DNA of 64,000 bases, from the NCBI GenBank assembly GCA_011050085.1, contig DRGL01000015.1:79212-143211 (forward strand). The letters are read 5' to 3'. This DNA is from Pricia antarctica (lineage in GTDB: Bacteria; Bacteroidota; Bacteroidia; Flavobacteriales; Flavobacteriaceae). The position numbers and the translations under genes were made by a program. The notes beneath the pieces are model-generated. The model did no database searches, was not told where the DNA came from, and was given only the letters and a program-made list of their open reading frames with translations. Of the stretch, positions 54,545 to 63,511 are shown piece by piece (within the stretch, counting starts at the first letter, position 1; the number at the start of each line of letters is the position of its first letter).

Positions 54545-57500
54545 ATGTCAAATTATGATAACATACTCGTAAAGCTCGACAAGTTTACCAAGAAGTTCTA
54601 TAGTAAAATGTTGATAAAGGGGGCATTGCTCTTTGTAGTACTTGGTGTACTTTTTTTCTTTGTTGTTTTAGGGGTAGAGTATTTCTTGTGGTTGAATTCT
54701 ACAGGGCGACTATTGCTATTATTTGTTTTTTTTAGTGTTGAGGGCTTTTTACTCTTCCGTTATATTCTCACACCGCTATTTTATCTATTCAAACTCAGGA
54801 ATGGAATAAGTAACAAAGATGCTTCGCTTTTGATTGGCACCCATTTTCCAAACGTTGGTGATAAATTATATAATCTATTGGAATTGACCGAAGATACGGA
54901 TCAATCTGAACTACTATTGGCCAGTATCGAGCAGCGGTCACAAGATATGCACCTTATTCCTTTTACCAAGGCAATAGATTTAAAGGATAATTTAAAATAT
55001 ACGAAGTACCTCGCCATACCGATAATACTCTTGAGTTTGATATGGCTTTCCGGTAATATCAAATCCTTCTTTGGTTCCGCAAATCGAGTGGTCAATTATG
55101 ATATGGCCTATGAACCCCCCGCGCCTTTTCGTTTTAGACTACTATCTTCAAATTTGGATATTCTGGAAAGCGAACCACATACTATTGAAGTTATTACCGA
55201 AGGGGAGGTACAGCCAGAGGCTGTATACCTTGACATAAAAGGGAAGATGACACTGCTCAAAAAGATCAATAATAATTACCAATATACTTTTTCGCCACCA
55301 TTGAAGAACACAGATTTTTCTTTCGTTGCTAATGGCATCCGATCTAAAAATTATCGTCTGAATGCGCTGAGTGCTCCTTCAATACAAACGTTCAAATTAG
55401 TATTGGACTATCCTAATTATACCGGTCGTTCTTCTGAGGAACTCAGTAGTACGGGTAACGCCACATTTCCTGAGGGCACTAAGGCTACTTGGGAAATAGA
55501 AGGTTTAAACACTGAGAACATCCAGCTTAGAGCTACGGATACTATAGAATCCTTCTTAAGAAACGAATCGGAAAACACTAAATTTGTCCTTTCTAAAAAC
55601 ATTTATAACGATTATTCCTATACGCTTAGCACATCAAATAAAAATGTTACTGATTACGAAAAGCTCGCTTATCTCTTTACTGTAATTAGGGATGCGTATC
55701 CAACTTTAAAGATTAGGCAAGAGCTTGATTCCTTAAATCCCAATATCTCTTATTATGAAGGAGAGGCGTCCGACGATTATAAATTGAAGAGTATTAAGTT
55801 GGTTTATTACGCTGATGATAGCGCAAGTGATAAACAAGTGGTGTTACTGAGTAACCCTAACGCTAATTTCGACCGGTTTTATTATACTTTCCCTTCGGGA
55901 CTGGATCTTGACCCGGGAAGGATGTACAGTTTTTATTTTACGGCAACGGATAATGACGGTATTCACCAAGGAAAGACCACCAAAAGCCAAGTATTTTCGA
56001 AGTCTCTTTTGAATAAAGATCAACTGCGCAACGAAGATTTGGAGTCTCAACAGACCCTTATTAAGAATATGGGGAAGTCATTAGACGGATTCAAGGAACA
56101 AAAGGAGTCTTTGAAAGAAATAAATCAGGAGCAAAAGGAAAAAGAACAAATGAATTTTAATGACCAGAATCAGGTCAAAGAGTTTTTGCAAAAACAGCAA
56201 CAACAAGAGAATCTTATGCAAAAATTCAGCAAGCAGCTTAAAGAAAACTTGGAAAAAGGCGACAAGAATGACCAAATGAACAAGCTTTTACAAGAGCGTT
56301 TGGAACGTCAAGAATTAGCAGCGAAAAAGAACGAGAAGTTACTGGATGAGTTAAATAAAATTGCAGATAAAATTGACAAAGATGAGTTGACCAAACGTTT
56401 AGAGGAACTTGGTAAGAAGCAACAAAATAGTGAGCGAAGCCTTGAGCAACTTTTGGAATTGACCAAACGGTATTATGTGACGGAAAAGGCATCACAGTTA
56501 GCAAAAGATCTAGCGGAGGAGGCCAAACGACAAGCAAAACTCTCCGAGCTTGAAATAGCAAAGGACTATTCGGATATGGAACAGCAAAAGCTGAATCAGA
56601 ATTTCGAAAATTTAGCTAAAGAATTGGATGAATTAAAAAAAGATAACGATGCATTGCAAAAACCGCTTACGCTTTCTATTGATGACGCAAAGAAAGATGA
56701 AGTAAAGCAAGATCAAAAAGATGCATTAGAAGACATTAAGAAGCATGAACGTGCCGAAGAGTCATCGCAATCAGATAACAAAAAGGCCGCGGCTCAAGCA
56801 GCTAGTGATAAACAGAAATCTGCTGCACAAAAGATGAAGGAAATGTCTGAGGCACTTGAGAAATCTTCAGAAGCTGGTGGTGGTGAGGAAAGCATAACAG
56901 AGGATGCCGAAATGCTACGTCAGATTTTAGACAATTTGATTACGTTTTCATTCAAACAAGAAAATTTATACGATAGTCTCGAAGATGCGGATTCCGAAAA
57001 CGCACAGTTTTCAGGTAGTATACGACAGCAACAAGAGCTCAGAGAGCTTTTTGGGCACGTTGATGATAGTTTATTTTCACTTTCGTTACGGCGTGCCGAA
57101 CTTTCAGAATTTGTGAACGAGCAAATCACAGAAGTTTATTACAATACGGACAAGGCTTTAGAAAGCATGGCCGAAAATCAGATATACCAAGGCGTTTCGT
57201 ATCAGAAGTACGTAATGAACGCATCGAACAGTTTAGCCGATTTTTTGGCAAATATGCTAGATAATATGCAGCAGAGCATGATGGCTGGGAAGGGGCAGGG
57301 CGACGGCCAAGATTTTCAATTACCGGATATCATCAAAGGCCAAGGTGAATTGAAGGAGAAGATGGATGGTATGGGAAAAAAGGGGCAAGGAAAACCCCAA
57401 AATGGTGATGGCGAAGGTGAAAAAGGTGAGGGACAAAAAGGCAAAGGTAATAAGCCTGGCGAAGGGGATTCCCAATCTGGCGAAGGCGGTAAGGAAGGTA

Positions 57501-58030
57501 AAGGTAAAAGTGGGAAAAACGGTGATGGAAATCAGGGAGAAGGTTCTCAGGGGGAAGGCAGTGGTAAAGGAGGTAATGGAACAGGGGACGGGCAAGAAGG
57601 TCCGAGCGAATCAGAACTGCAAGAAATTTATGAGATATATAAAGAACAACAAATTATACGGCAGAAATTAGAGCAACAGCTTCAGGATATGATAAACGCA
57701 GGGGATAAACAACTCGGTCAAAAATTAATCAAACAAATGGAAGATTTTGAAAATGACCTTTTGGAAAACGGCGTTAGCCAGCGAAGTATTTCTAAAATAA
57801 ATAATATACAATATGAATTATTGAAGTTAGAAAACGCAGCCTTAAAACAGGGTCAAAAATCGGAACGGGAAAGCAATACTAATGTTCAGGATTTTAAAAA
57901 TCCTATTCTCTCCAGACCTGAGGTTTTAGAGAAATATCGTAATGAAATCGAGATTTTAAATCGTGAAAGCTTACCTTTGCGCCCCAATTTTCGAAACAAG
58001 GTAAAAGATTATTTTAGAAGTAATGATTGA
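54545..58030 (+). CDS. DUF4175 family large membrane coiled-coil protein
   Basis: A 1161-residue protein, started at the ATG at 54545 (MSNYDNILVKLDKF) because a further-upstream ATG would run antisense through gltX. Two hydrophobic segments (about 22-50 and 56-75) and a third (about 155-172) anchor it. An extracytoplasmic region with beta-rich parts follows (about 190-500), then a long Gln/Lys/Glu-rich coiled coil (about 500-790). A Gly/Lys/Glu low-complexity tract (about 916-1022, GEGEKGEGQKGKG-like) precedes a helical C terminus. DUF4175 proteins are common in Flavobacteriia; their function is not established. The ybeY ATG overlaps its end by eight bases, so the two are coupled. Confidence 0.85.
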   Translation: MSNYDNILVKLDKFTKKFYSKMLIKGALLFVVLGVLFFFVVLGVEYFLWLNSTGRLLLLFVFFSVEGFLLFRYILTPLFYLFKLRNGISNKDASLLIGTHFPNVGDKLYNLLELTEDTDQSELLLASIEQRSQDMHLIPFTKAIDLKDNLKYTKYLAIPIILLSLIWLSGNIKSFFGSANRVVNYDMAYEPPAPFRFRLLSSNLDILESEPHTIEVITEGEVQPEAVYLDIKGKMTLLKKINNNYQYTFSPPLKNTDFSFVANGIRSKNYRLNALSAPSIQTFKLVLDYPNYTGRSSEELSSTGNATFPEGTKATWEIEGLNTENIQLRATDTIESFLRNESENTKFVLSKNIYNDYSYTLSTSNKNVTDYEKLAYLFTVIRDAYPTLKIRQELDSLNPNISYYEGEASDDYKLKSIKLVYYADDSASDKQVVLLSNPNANFDRFYYTFPSGLDLDPGRMYSFYFTATDNDGIHQGKTTKSQVFSKSLLNKDQLRNEDLESQQTLIKNMGKSLDGFKEQKESLKEINQEQKEKEQMNFNDQNQVKEFLQKQQQQENLMQKFSKQLKENLEKGDKNDQMNKLLQERLERQELAAKKNEKLLDELNKIADKIDKDELTKRLEELGKKQQNSERSLEQLLELTKRYYVTEKASQLAKDLAEEAKRQAKLSELEIAKDYSDMEQQKLNQNFENLAKELDELKKDNDALQKPLTLSIDDAKKDEVKQDQKDALEDIKKHERAEESSQSDNKKAAAQAASDKQKSAAQKMKEMSEALEKSSEAGGGEESITEDAEMLRQILDNLITFSFKQENLYDSLEDADSENAQFSGSIRQQQELRELFGHVDDSLFSLSLRRAELSEFVNEQITEVYYNTDKALESMAENQIYQGVSYQKYVMNASNSLADFLANMLDNMQQSMMAGKGQGDGQDFQLPDIIKGQGELKEKMDGMGKKGQGKPQNGDGEGEKGEGQKGKGNKPGEGDSQSGEGGKEGKGKSGKNGDGNQGEGSQGEGSGKGGNGTGDGQEGPSESELQEIYEIYKEQQIIRQKLEQQLQDMINAGDKQLGQKLIKQMEDFENDLLENGVSQRSISKINNIQYELLKLENAALKQGQKSERESNTNVQDFKNPILSRPEVLEKYRNEIEILNRESLPLRPNFRNKVKDYFRSND

Positions 58031-58442
58031 TTTCCACTATGAAACCGATTTCCAAATCAACGAAGAGCATAAGTATGTCGATTGGATAAGTAGGGTAGTG
58101 GCGTCGGAAGATCGAGGAATCAAACAACTAGATTATGTGTTTTGTTCAGATAATTTTTTGTGGGAGCTCAACAAAAAACATTTAAATCATGATACGTTTA
58201 CCGATATTATAACGTTCGACTATTCAGAAGAAAAGGAACTAGGTGGCGACATATTTATTTCGATTGATCGGCTGATGGAGAATGCTAAAACGTATGGTGC
58301 GGAATTTGAAAATGAGCTTCTTCGTGTGATGTCTCACGGGCTCCTTCATCTCATGGGTTATAACGATAAGTCCAAATTAGATAGAGCCGAAATGAGGGCG
58401 AAGGAAGATGAGAAAATTAAAATGTTCCACGTGGAACAATAA
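58023..58442 (+). CDS. ybeY: Endoribonuclease YbeY (rRNA maturation)
   Basis: A 139-residue metal-dependent RNase involved in 16S rRNA 3'-end processing and ribosome quality control. The zinc motif reads HGLLHLMGYND: His105 and His109 are present, but the third ligand position, usually His, is Asp115. The Arg/Asp-rich region THDTFT-DIITFDY (about 55-67) is normal. Its start overlaps the DUF4175 stop by eight bases. The last six codons (MFHVEQ) are formed by a parS palindrome, so that DNA element and the protein tail share the same bases. Confidence 0.93.
   Translation: MIDFHYETDFQINEEHKYVDWISRVVASEDRGIKQLDYVFCSDNFLWELNKKHLNHDTFTDIITFDYSEEKELGGDIFISIDRLMENAKTYGAEFENELLRVMSHGLLHLMGYNDKSKLDRAEMRAKEDEKIKMFHVEQ
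58423..58438. promoter_or_regulatory. parS-type ParB-binding site, copy 1
   Basis: TGTTCCACGTGGAACA is a perfect 16-bp palindrome matching the widely conserved chromosomal parS consensus TGTTNCACGTGNAACA. It lies inside the 3' end of ybeY, encoding the tail MFHVEQ. ParB/Spo0J binds such sites to organise origin segregation. Confidence 0.85.
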
Positions 58443-58686
58443 TGAGCGGCATGAATCGTTGCCTTTAGAGTATATTCATTTTGTTTCACAATTTCTTCTA
58501 ATTCTATCGATGGAGCCCTTTGTTTTAAAAAGAATACGAGTGCGATATTTTTCTAGAAAATAGGCGATTGGGTTAGTGTTAACTAGTTGGGATGGTTTTA
58601 ATTAATTAAGTCCTTATTGCGTGCTTAGGTAGTAGGTTTTTTTCGAGCGTTTAGACGGTGCGTTCACAAAATTAAAATTGATATTC

Positions 58687-60555
58687 ATGTTTCCAGAACA
58701 ATACGATGTTATAGTAGTAGGCGGGGGTCATGCAGGTGCTGAAGCGGCTGCAGCTGCAGCCAATATGGGATCTAAAACCTTATTGGTAACAATGAATCTG
58801 CAGACAATTGGGCAAATGTCTTGCAACCCGGCAATGGGTGGAATTGCTAAAGGGCAAATTGTAAGGGAAATTGATGCGTTAGGAGGGTATAGCGGAATTG
58901 TAACCGATAAATCAGCTATTCAGTTTAAGATGTTGAACAAATCCAAGGGCCCTGCAATGTGGAGTCCTCGCGCGCAGAGTGACCGCATGCGTTTCGCCGA
59001 AGAATGGCGAATGGCTCTTGAAAAAACGGCTAACTGCGATTTTTATCAAGAAATGGTGAGCGGGCTTCTGGTCGAAAACAACAGGGTGGTCGGTGTAAAG
59101 ACTTCGTTGGGCTTACAAATCAGGGGGAAGGCTGTTGTGCTAACTAACGGTACTTTTTTAAATGGCTTAATCCATATTGGGGAGAAACAATTCGGTGGCG
59201 GTAGAGCTGGCGAAAGGGCAGCTACTGGAATTACAGAGCAGCTAAGAGATTTCGGATTCGAAAGCGGACGGATGAAAACAGGAACTCCACCTCGAGTTGA
59301 TGGAAGGTCTTTAAATTATTCTGTTATGATACCCCAGCCTGGAGATGTTGTGCCAGAAAAATTTTCATATCTAGACACTCCGGTTTTGAAACAGCAGCGT
59401 GATTGTCATATGAGCCATACCAGCCAAGAGGTTCACGATATACTTCGAGAAGGTTTCGACCGTTCGCCAATGTTTAATGGGCGTATAAAAAGTATCGGAC
59501 CACGTTATTGTCCTTCCATAGAGGATAAAATCGACCGTTTTGCTGACAAAGACAGCCATCAACTTTTCGTCGAACCAGAGGGATGGAATACCGTTGAAGT
59601 TTATGTCAATGGATTTTCTACTTCACTTCCGGAAGATGTCCAGTTTAAGGCCTTGAGATCTGTAAAGGGATTTGAAAATGTTAAGTTTTTTAGGCCAGGT
59701 TATGCTATCGAGTACGATTATTTTCCGCCTACCCAATTGAAACATACTCTGGAAACAAAGCTTGTAGAAAATCTTTATTTTGCTGGTCAAATTAATGGCA
59801 CTACGGGTTATGAAGAAGCTGCATCCCAAGGGTTAATGGCTGGAATAAATGCCCATTTGAAGCTTCAAGAAAAGGATGCTTTTATTTTGCAAAGAGATGA
59901 AGCCTATATAGGTGTCTTAATCGATGATCTAATAACTAAGGGTACTGAAGAGCCTTATCGTATGTTTACCTCACGAGCAGAGTACCGAACGCTTCTACGT
60001 CAAGATAACGCTGACCTGCGATTGACACCTAGGGGGTTCGATATTGGTTTAGCGAAAAAGGAGCGTTTGGAACGTATGGAGGAAAAAGAAAGAAAATCTG
60101 ATGCCTTTGTAACTTTTTTCAAAGAAACGAGCGTGCTCCCCGACGAAATAAATCCTATTTTAGAACGCTTGGATTCCGCTTTAGTTAAGCAATCGGATAA
60201 GATGTTTAAAGTTTTTTCCCGGCCGAAGGTGAAGATGCATCATATGCTGGAGCTGGAACCCGTATCTGGTTTTGTTTTGGAAAATCAACTCGATACCGAG
60301 GTGCTGGAACAGGCGGAGATTCAGGTAAAGTACTCAGGTTACATTCAAAAGGAGAAAAATAACGCTGACAAGTTACAGCGTTTAGAAAGCGTTAAGATTC
60401 CGAAGAATACGGATTATTCTAAATTAAAATCACTCTCTTACGAAGCCCGTGAAAAACTGACGGCTATACAACCGGTTACGATTGCACAGGCGGCTAGGGT
60501 AAGTGGTGTAAATCCATCGGATATTAGTGTCCTATTAGTGTATCTTGGAAGATAA
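58687..60555 (+). CDS. mnmG: tRNA uridine-5-carboxymethylaminomethyl modification enzyme, FAD subunit
   Basis: A 622-residue FAD protein (GidA) that, with MnmE, modifies the wobble uridine U34 of several tRNAs. The ATG at 58687 (MFPEQYDVIVV) was preferred to a TTG three codons earlier. Motifs: VVGGGHAGAEAA at 10-21 for FAD, MSCNPAMGGIAKGQ, GRMKTGTPPRVDG and GQINGTTGYEEAASQGLMAG, with a complete helical C-terminal domain ending in VSGVNPSDISVLLVYL. Length is typical. parS sites lie 249 bp before its start (inside ybeY) and 8 bp after its stop. Confidence 0.97.
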   Translation: MFPEQYDVIVVGGGHAGAEAAAAAANMGSKTLLVTMNLQTIGQMSCNPAMGGIAKGQIVREIDALGGYSGIVTDKSAIQFKMLNKSKGPAMWSPRAQSDRMRFAEEWRMALEKTANCDFYQEMVSGLLVENNRVVGVKTSLGLQIRGKAVVLTNGTFLNGLIHIGEKQFGGGRAGERAATGITEQLRDFGFESGRMKTGTPPRVDGRSLNYSVMIPQPGDVVPEKFSYLDTPVLKQQRDCHMSHTSQEVHDILREGFDRSPMFNGRIKSIGPRYCPSIEDKIDRFADKDSHQLFVEPEGWNTVEVYVNGFSTSLPEDVQFKALRSVKGFENVKFFRPGYAIEYDYFPPTQLKHTLETKLVENLYFAGQINGTTGYEEAASQGLMAGINAHLKLQEKDAFILQRDEAYIGVLIDDLITKGTEEPYRMFTSRAEYRTLLRQDNADLRLTPRGFDIGLAKKERLERMEEKERKSDAFVTFFKETSVLPDEINPILERLDSALVKQSDKMFKVFSRPKVKMHHMLELEPVSGFVLENQLDTEVLEQAEIQVKYSGYIQKEKNNADKLQRLESVKIPKNTDYSKLKSLSYEAREKLTAIQPVTIAQAARVSGVNPSDISVLLVYLGR

Positions 60556-60562
60556 TACATCG

Positions 60563-60578
60563 TGTTCCACGTGGAACG
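60563..60578. promoter_or_regulatory. parS-type ParB-binding site, copy 2
   Basis: TGTTCCACGTGGAACG contains the perfect 14-bp palindrome GTTCCACGTGGAAC (60564-60577), 8 bp after the mnmG stop codon. It is the same core as the copy in ybeY, 2.1 kb away. Confidence 0.85.
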
Positions 60579-61156
60579 TGGGTTTCAATTTGGGAAGTTC
60601 AGCCAATATTAGCTTTTACTATTATCATTTCAAAACCAGTTGATTTTAGACATGGAATTATCACTATTTCATAAACTTATTTTTAAGTAATGTTATATTG
60701 GGCAAACATATGAATAACACCGAAGCTCGATAATTATGCATTTACTCAAGATAAAAATCTAATATTAGGTTTCTAGTATTCCTAATTGCAAATTCGAAGA
60801 CCCAGAAGAAATAGACATTTTCTATTTGCGGGTCACTACTCAAATTCATTTAGACAATACTAATTTTTAAAGACATTTCATTTGGTCTGATTGAAATATA
60901 AAAATCTCTCTTTTATATTAAATTGAGTTAACTTCTAAAATGGATTAAGGAGCTTTATATCCGATAGTTTTTGAATAAGTTCAGAGGGATTCTAATCTTT
61001 AGAGCTGCAAATCTTTTTACAAAATGATTTGGATCTATCGCTATTCAATCTATATCTATTAGGAAAAAGCTTTGAAAATCGAAGTGCTTTCAAGGCATGA
61101 AGTTTTAAAGTATCTTCGGACTTTGAAGAATGATTATCTGATTACTCATAGCTATA
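60579..61156. other. Non-coding gap of about 580 bp after the parS site
   Basis: Strongly AT-rich. Only short unconvincing reading frames were seen, for example about 36 codons from a TTG at 61072 that run out of frame into the following methyltransferase start. No stable RNA or terminator stem was recognised. The methyltransferase promoter must lie here. Confidence 0.4.
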
Positions 61157-61984
61157 ATGAAGACTTTTCTAAAAACTAAAGACTTTTCCGTTACCGGAAA
61201 AGCTTTCGACCTAGTATTTGACGAAACTTTACAAATGCTTTTAACCCGTCCAAAACCGGATAATCTCGAGCCTTACTACCAGAGTCAGAATTATATTTCG
61301 CATACCGATTCTAATGACAGCTTTTCTGATAAAATTTATCAAATAGTAAAATCCTTCAATTTATGGATAAAGATTCAAGTTATAAAAAAATATGTCAAGG
61401 GTGATAAAAGCCTTTTAGATGTGGGGGCGGGCACTGGAGATTTTTTGGTAGCCGCTAAAAATACGGGCTGGTCAGTTGAAGGGATAGAGCCTAATCTAGA
61501 TGCTCGTATGCGGTCAAGGGAAAAGGGAGTGGAGCTGCATCCGGTTATGGATGATTTGCCTGAAAAAGATTTTCAAATAATTACCTTATGGCACGTGCTG
61601 GAGCATTTGCCTGATCTTGAAAAACAGATATTGAAATTTCATTCAATTTTAAAGGTTAATGGTACCTTAATAGTTGCAGTTCCTAACTATCGAAGCTACG
61701 ATGCTGAGCATTATAAAGAATATTGGGCAGCATATGATGTGCCGCGTCATTTATGGCATTTTTCAAGAGCATCTATGGATATCATTTTTGAGAAATATGG
61801 TTTCAAAGTAATTAAAACCAAACCCATGTTTTTTGATGCCTTCTATGTCTCATTATTATCCGAAAAATACAAAACCAAAAAATCTAATTTTATAAATGCT
61901 TTTTTAATCGGATTGTTTTCCAATTTGAAAGGGTTGGTGACCAAGGAGCATTCTTCTATTATTTACATCCTAAAAATGAAATAA
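61157..61984 (+). CDS. Class I SAM-dependent methyltransferase
   Basis: A 275-residue methyltransferase. The SAM-binding motif I is LLDVGAGTGDF (86-96), with an acidic end of the next strand in EGIEPN, and a post-motif segment ITLWHVLEHLPD. This is the Methyltransf_23/UbiE-like group, acting on small molecules or sugars. There is no signal peptide. The first 50 residues (FSVTGKAFDLVFDE, then PYYQSQNYISHTD) are of the kind often found before the SAM domain in flavobacterial sugar or lipid methyltransferases. The substrate is unknown. Confidence 0.88.
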   Translation: MKTFLKTKDFSVTGKAFDLVFDETLQMLLTRPKPDNLEPYYQSQNYISHTDSNDSFSDKIYQIVKSFNLWIKIQVIKKYVKGDKSLLDVGAGTGDFLVAAKNTGWSVEGIEPNLDARMRSREKGVELHPVMDDLPEKDFQIITLWHVLEHLPDLEKQILKFHSILKVNGTLIVAVPNYRSYDAEHYKEYWAAYDVPRHLWHFSRASMDIIFEKYGFKVIKTKPMFFDAFYVSLLSEKYKTKKSNFINAFLIGLFSNLKGLVTKEHSSIIYILKMK

Positions 61985-62090
61985 GTTTACAACTAATTAA
62001 AATGTATAGACAGCTAACGAATAGCTTAAAATCAGTCTTTCGGCATATAGTAAATAGTACTCTAAGCTTAGATACTGCTTTTAGAGCGTT

Positions 62091-62309
62091 TTAAGGAGTA
62101 TTTACCACTTTGATAACCCAAACAACCTTTCGATGGAAATCGTATAAAAGGGCAGGGTTAAGAGAATCATTTTCTATAATCCGTACTAATTCAATTTTAT
62201 GTTTTAATAGAGAGAGTCTATGGTGCTTAAAAAAACCTAAAACGGCATTCTTGTTGTCATAAATTTCAACTTTTAAATTTTGACAAAATATTATTTCAGT
62301 TCTCTTCGC
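62091..62309 (-). pseudogene. Protein-like open frame of 72 codons lacking a usual start codon
   Basis: The minus-strand frame reads without interruption from a stop at 62310-62312 to a stop at 62091, for example KVEIYDNKNAVLGFFKHH, LLKHKIELVRIIENDS and YDFHRKVVWVIKVV. The composition looks like real protein (alternating hydrophobic and charged residues), but there is no in-frame ATG, GTG or TTG near its 5' end. It may be a gene truncated at the 5' side, a frameshifted remnant, or chance. No family recognised. Confidence 0.3.
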
Positions 62310-62338
62310 TTAACTTTATTTCCTTTCAAAAAGATTTC

Positions 62339-62346
62339 TATTTTTG
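62339..62346 (+). promoter_or_regulatory. Putative -7 element (TATTTTTG) for the OmpH-like gene
   Basis: Fits TAnnTTTG and lies 50 bp before the ATG at 62397. Confidence 0.45.
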
Positions 62347-62396
62347 CCCAGCCAAATTTAGGCAACTGATTTTATTTTTTAAAAGCACAATTCAAA

Positions 62397-62924
62397 ATGA
62401 GAACAAGCAGAAATAGTATTGTAAAGATAGTAGTTGCTATTGGAATTATAGGTTTAGCATCTTGCCAACAGTCTAAAATAGGTTATGTCGACAATGTAAA
62501 GTTGATGGATGAATACCAAGAGAAAATAGATGTTGAAGCAGATTTTAAAGTTAAGTTGGATGCCTTAACTAAAAAAAGGGACAGTATTTCACAAGCATTT
62601 CAAGCTGAGGCACAGGCTTTTCAAGCAGAGGCTGAAAAGTTATCTCAAAAGAAGGCTCAAGAACAATATGGTCAAATGCAGCAACGGGGCCAAATGATAG
62701 GGCAACAATTGCAGCAGGAAGATCAACAATTACAAGCTGTCGGTCAGACTGAAATGGATAGCATCGTTAGTAAGGTAAAAAAGGAGGTCCAAGCTTATGG
62801 CAAGGCAAACGGGTATTCTTACGTGCTTGGAGGAGGAGATGGCGGGAGTGTACTTTATGGCGATGACACTAATAACATTACCGATGAGATTTTGAAAATT
62901 CTGAACGATAAGTATAAAAAATAG
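62397..62924 (+). CDS. OmpH/Skp family periplasmic chaperone-like lipoprotein
   Basis: A 175-residue exported protein with a lipobox ending at Cys23 (GLASC). It has the Skp/OmpH layout: a short strand (KIGYVDNVKLMDEYQEK), a long Gln/Lys-rich helical arm (about 50-130) forming a coiled coil, and a return segment ending VLGGGDGGSVLYGDDTNNIT. Skp-like proteins guide outer-membrane proteins through the periplasm. The family is usually soluble, so the predicted lipid anchor is a variation seen in some Bacteroidota. It has its own promoter-like box and appears to be a single-gene unit. Confidence 0.88.
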   Translation: MRTSRNSIVKIVVAIGIIGLASCQQSKIGYVDNVKLMDEYQEKIDVEADFKVKLDALTKKRDSISQAFQAEAQAFQAEAEKLSQKKAQEQYGQMQQRGQMIGQQLQQEDQQLQAVGQTEMDSIVSKVKKEVQAYGKANGYSYVLGGGDGGSVLYGDDTNNITDEILKILNDKYKK

Positions 62925-63511
62925 CTTTTATCAATTGGCCTACATCTAGAAATCAAATTTGTGTAATTTAGAATTATCAGCAATTAAATTTTTACTGCTT
63001 TTTTGGAAAGTCGAAGCTTTATTATGGTAGGATAAAGTATAGTAAATTTATCATTGAGGGGTTTCTTAAGATTATATAATTATTTTTTTAGTTATCGTGA
63101 AGCGAAGAATGTACGGTTATCAATATTAAACAAGAAAATTAAAAGTATGTCTATAGCCGGTTTTGGTGTCTTTGGCTTTATTTAGGAAAAATGCACATAG
63201 ATTATTGGTGAGCCAAAATCAATTCCTAGAATAGAAAACAGATTCTTTAAGAAATTCTACGGCCAGGAGTTAATTGCGGATAAAAATTAGTACCCTAGTC
63301 ATATATCGCATTACGACATCCGTGATTATATGTATCCAACAATTATAGAGAAGGGCAATTTGATTCTCAATTGAACTTTATAATTCTCCCCTTTCTAGAA
63401 ACACAGGATTTAAAAAATAAATAGTAAGGTTTAAGGTTGCAAGGCGATTTGCTTACCAATAGATCGGAATCGCAGTTACACTTTTATAAGTTTAGAACTC
63501 GAATCCGGTGG
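62925..63511. other. Non-coding gap of about 590 bp
   Basis: AT-rich DNA between the OmpH-like gene and the convergent holB end. No gene, RNA or strong terminator was seen by eye; only short interrupted frames are present. Confidence 0.4.

Larger units (their letters stand above)
61985..62396. other. Gap of about 410 bp holding a possible decayed frame and the ompH promoter
   Basis: On the minus strand a protein-like frame without an ATG fills 62091-62309 (listed separately). A TATTTTTG box at 62339-62346 is a likely promoter element for the OmpH-like gene. No terminator with a clear T-run was seen. Confidence 0.4.
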
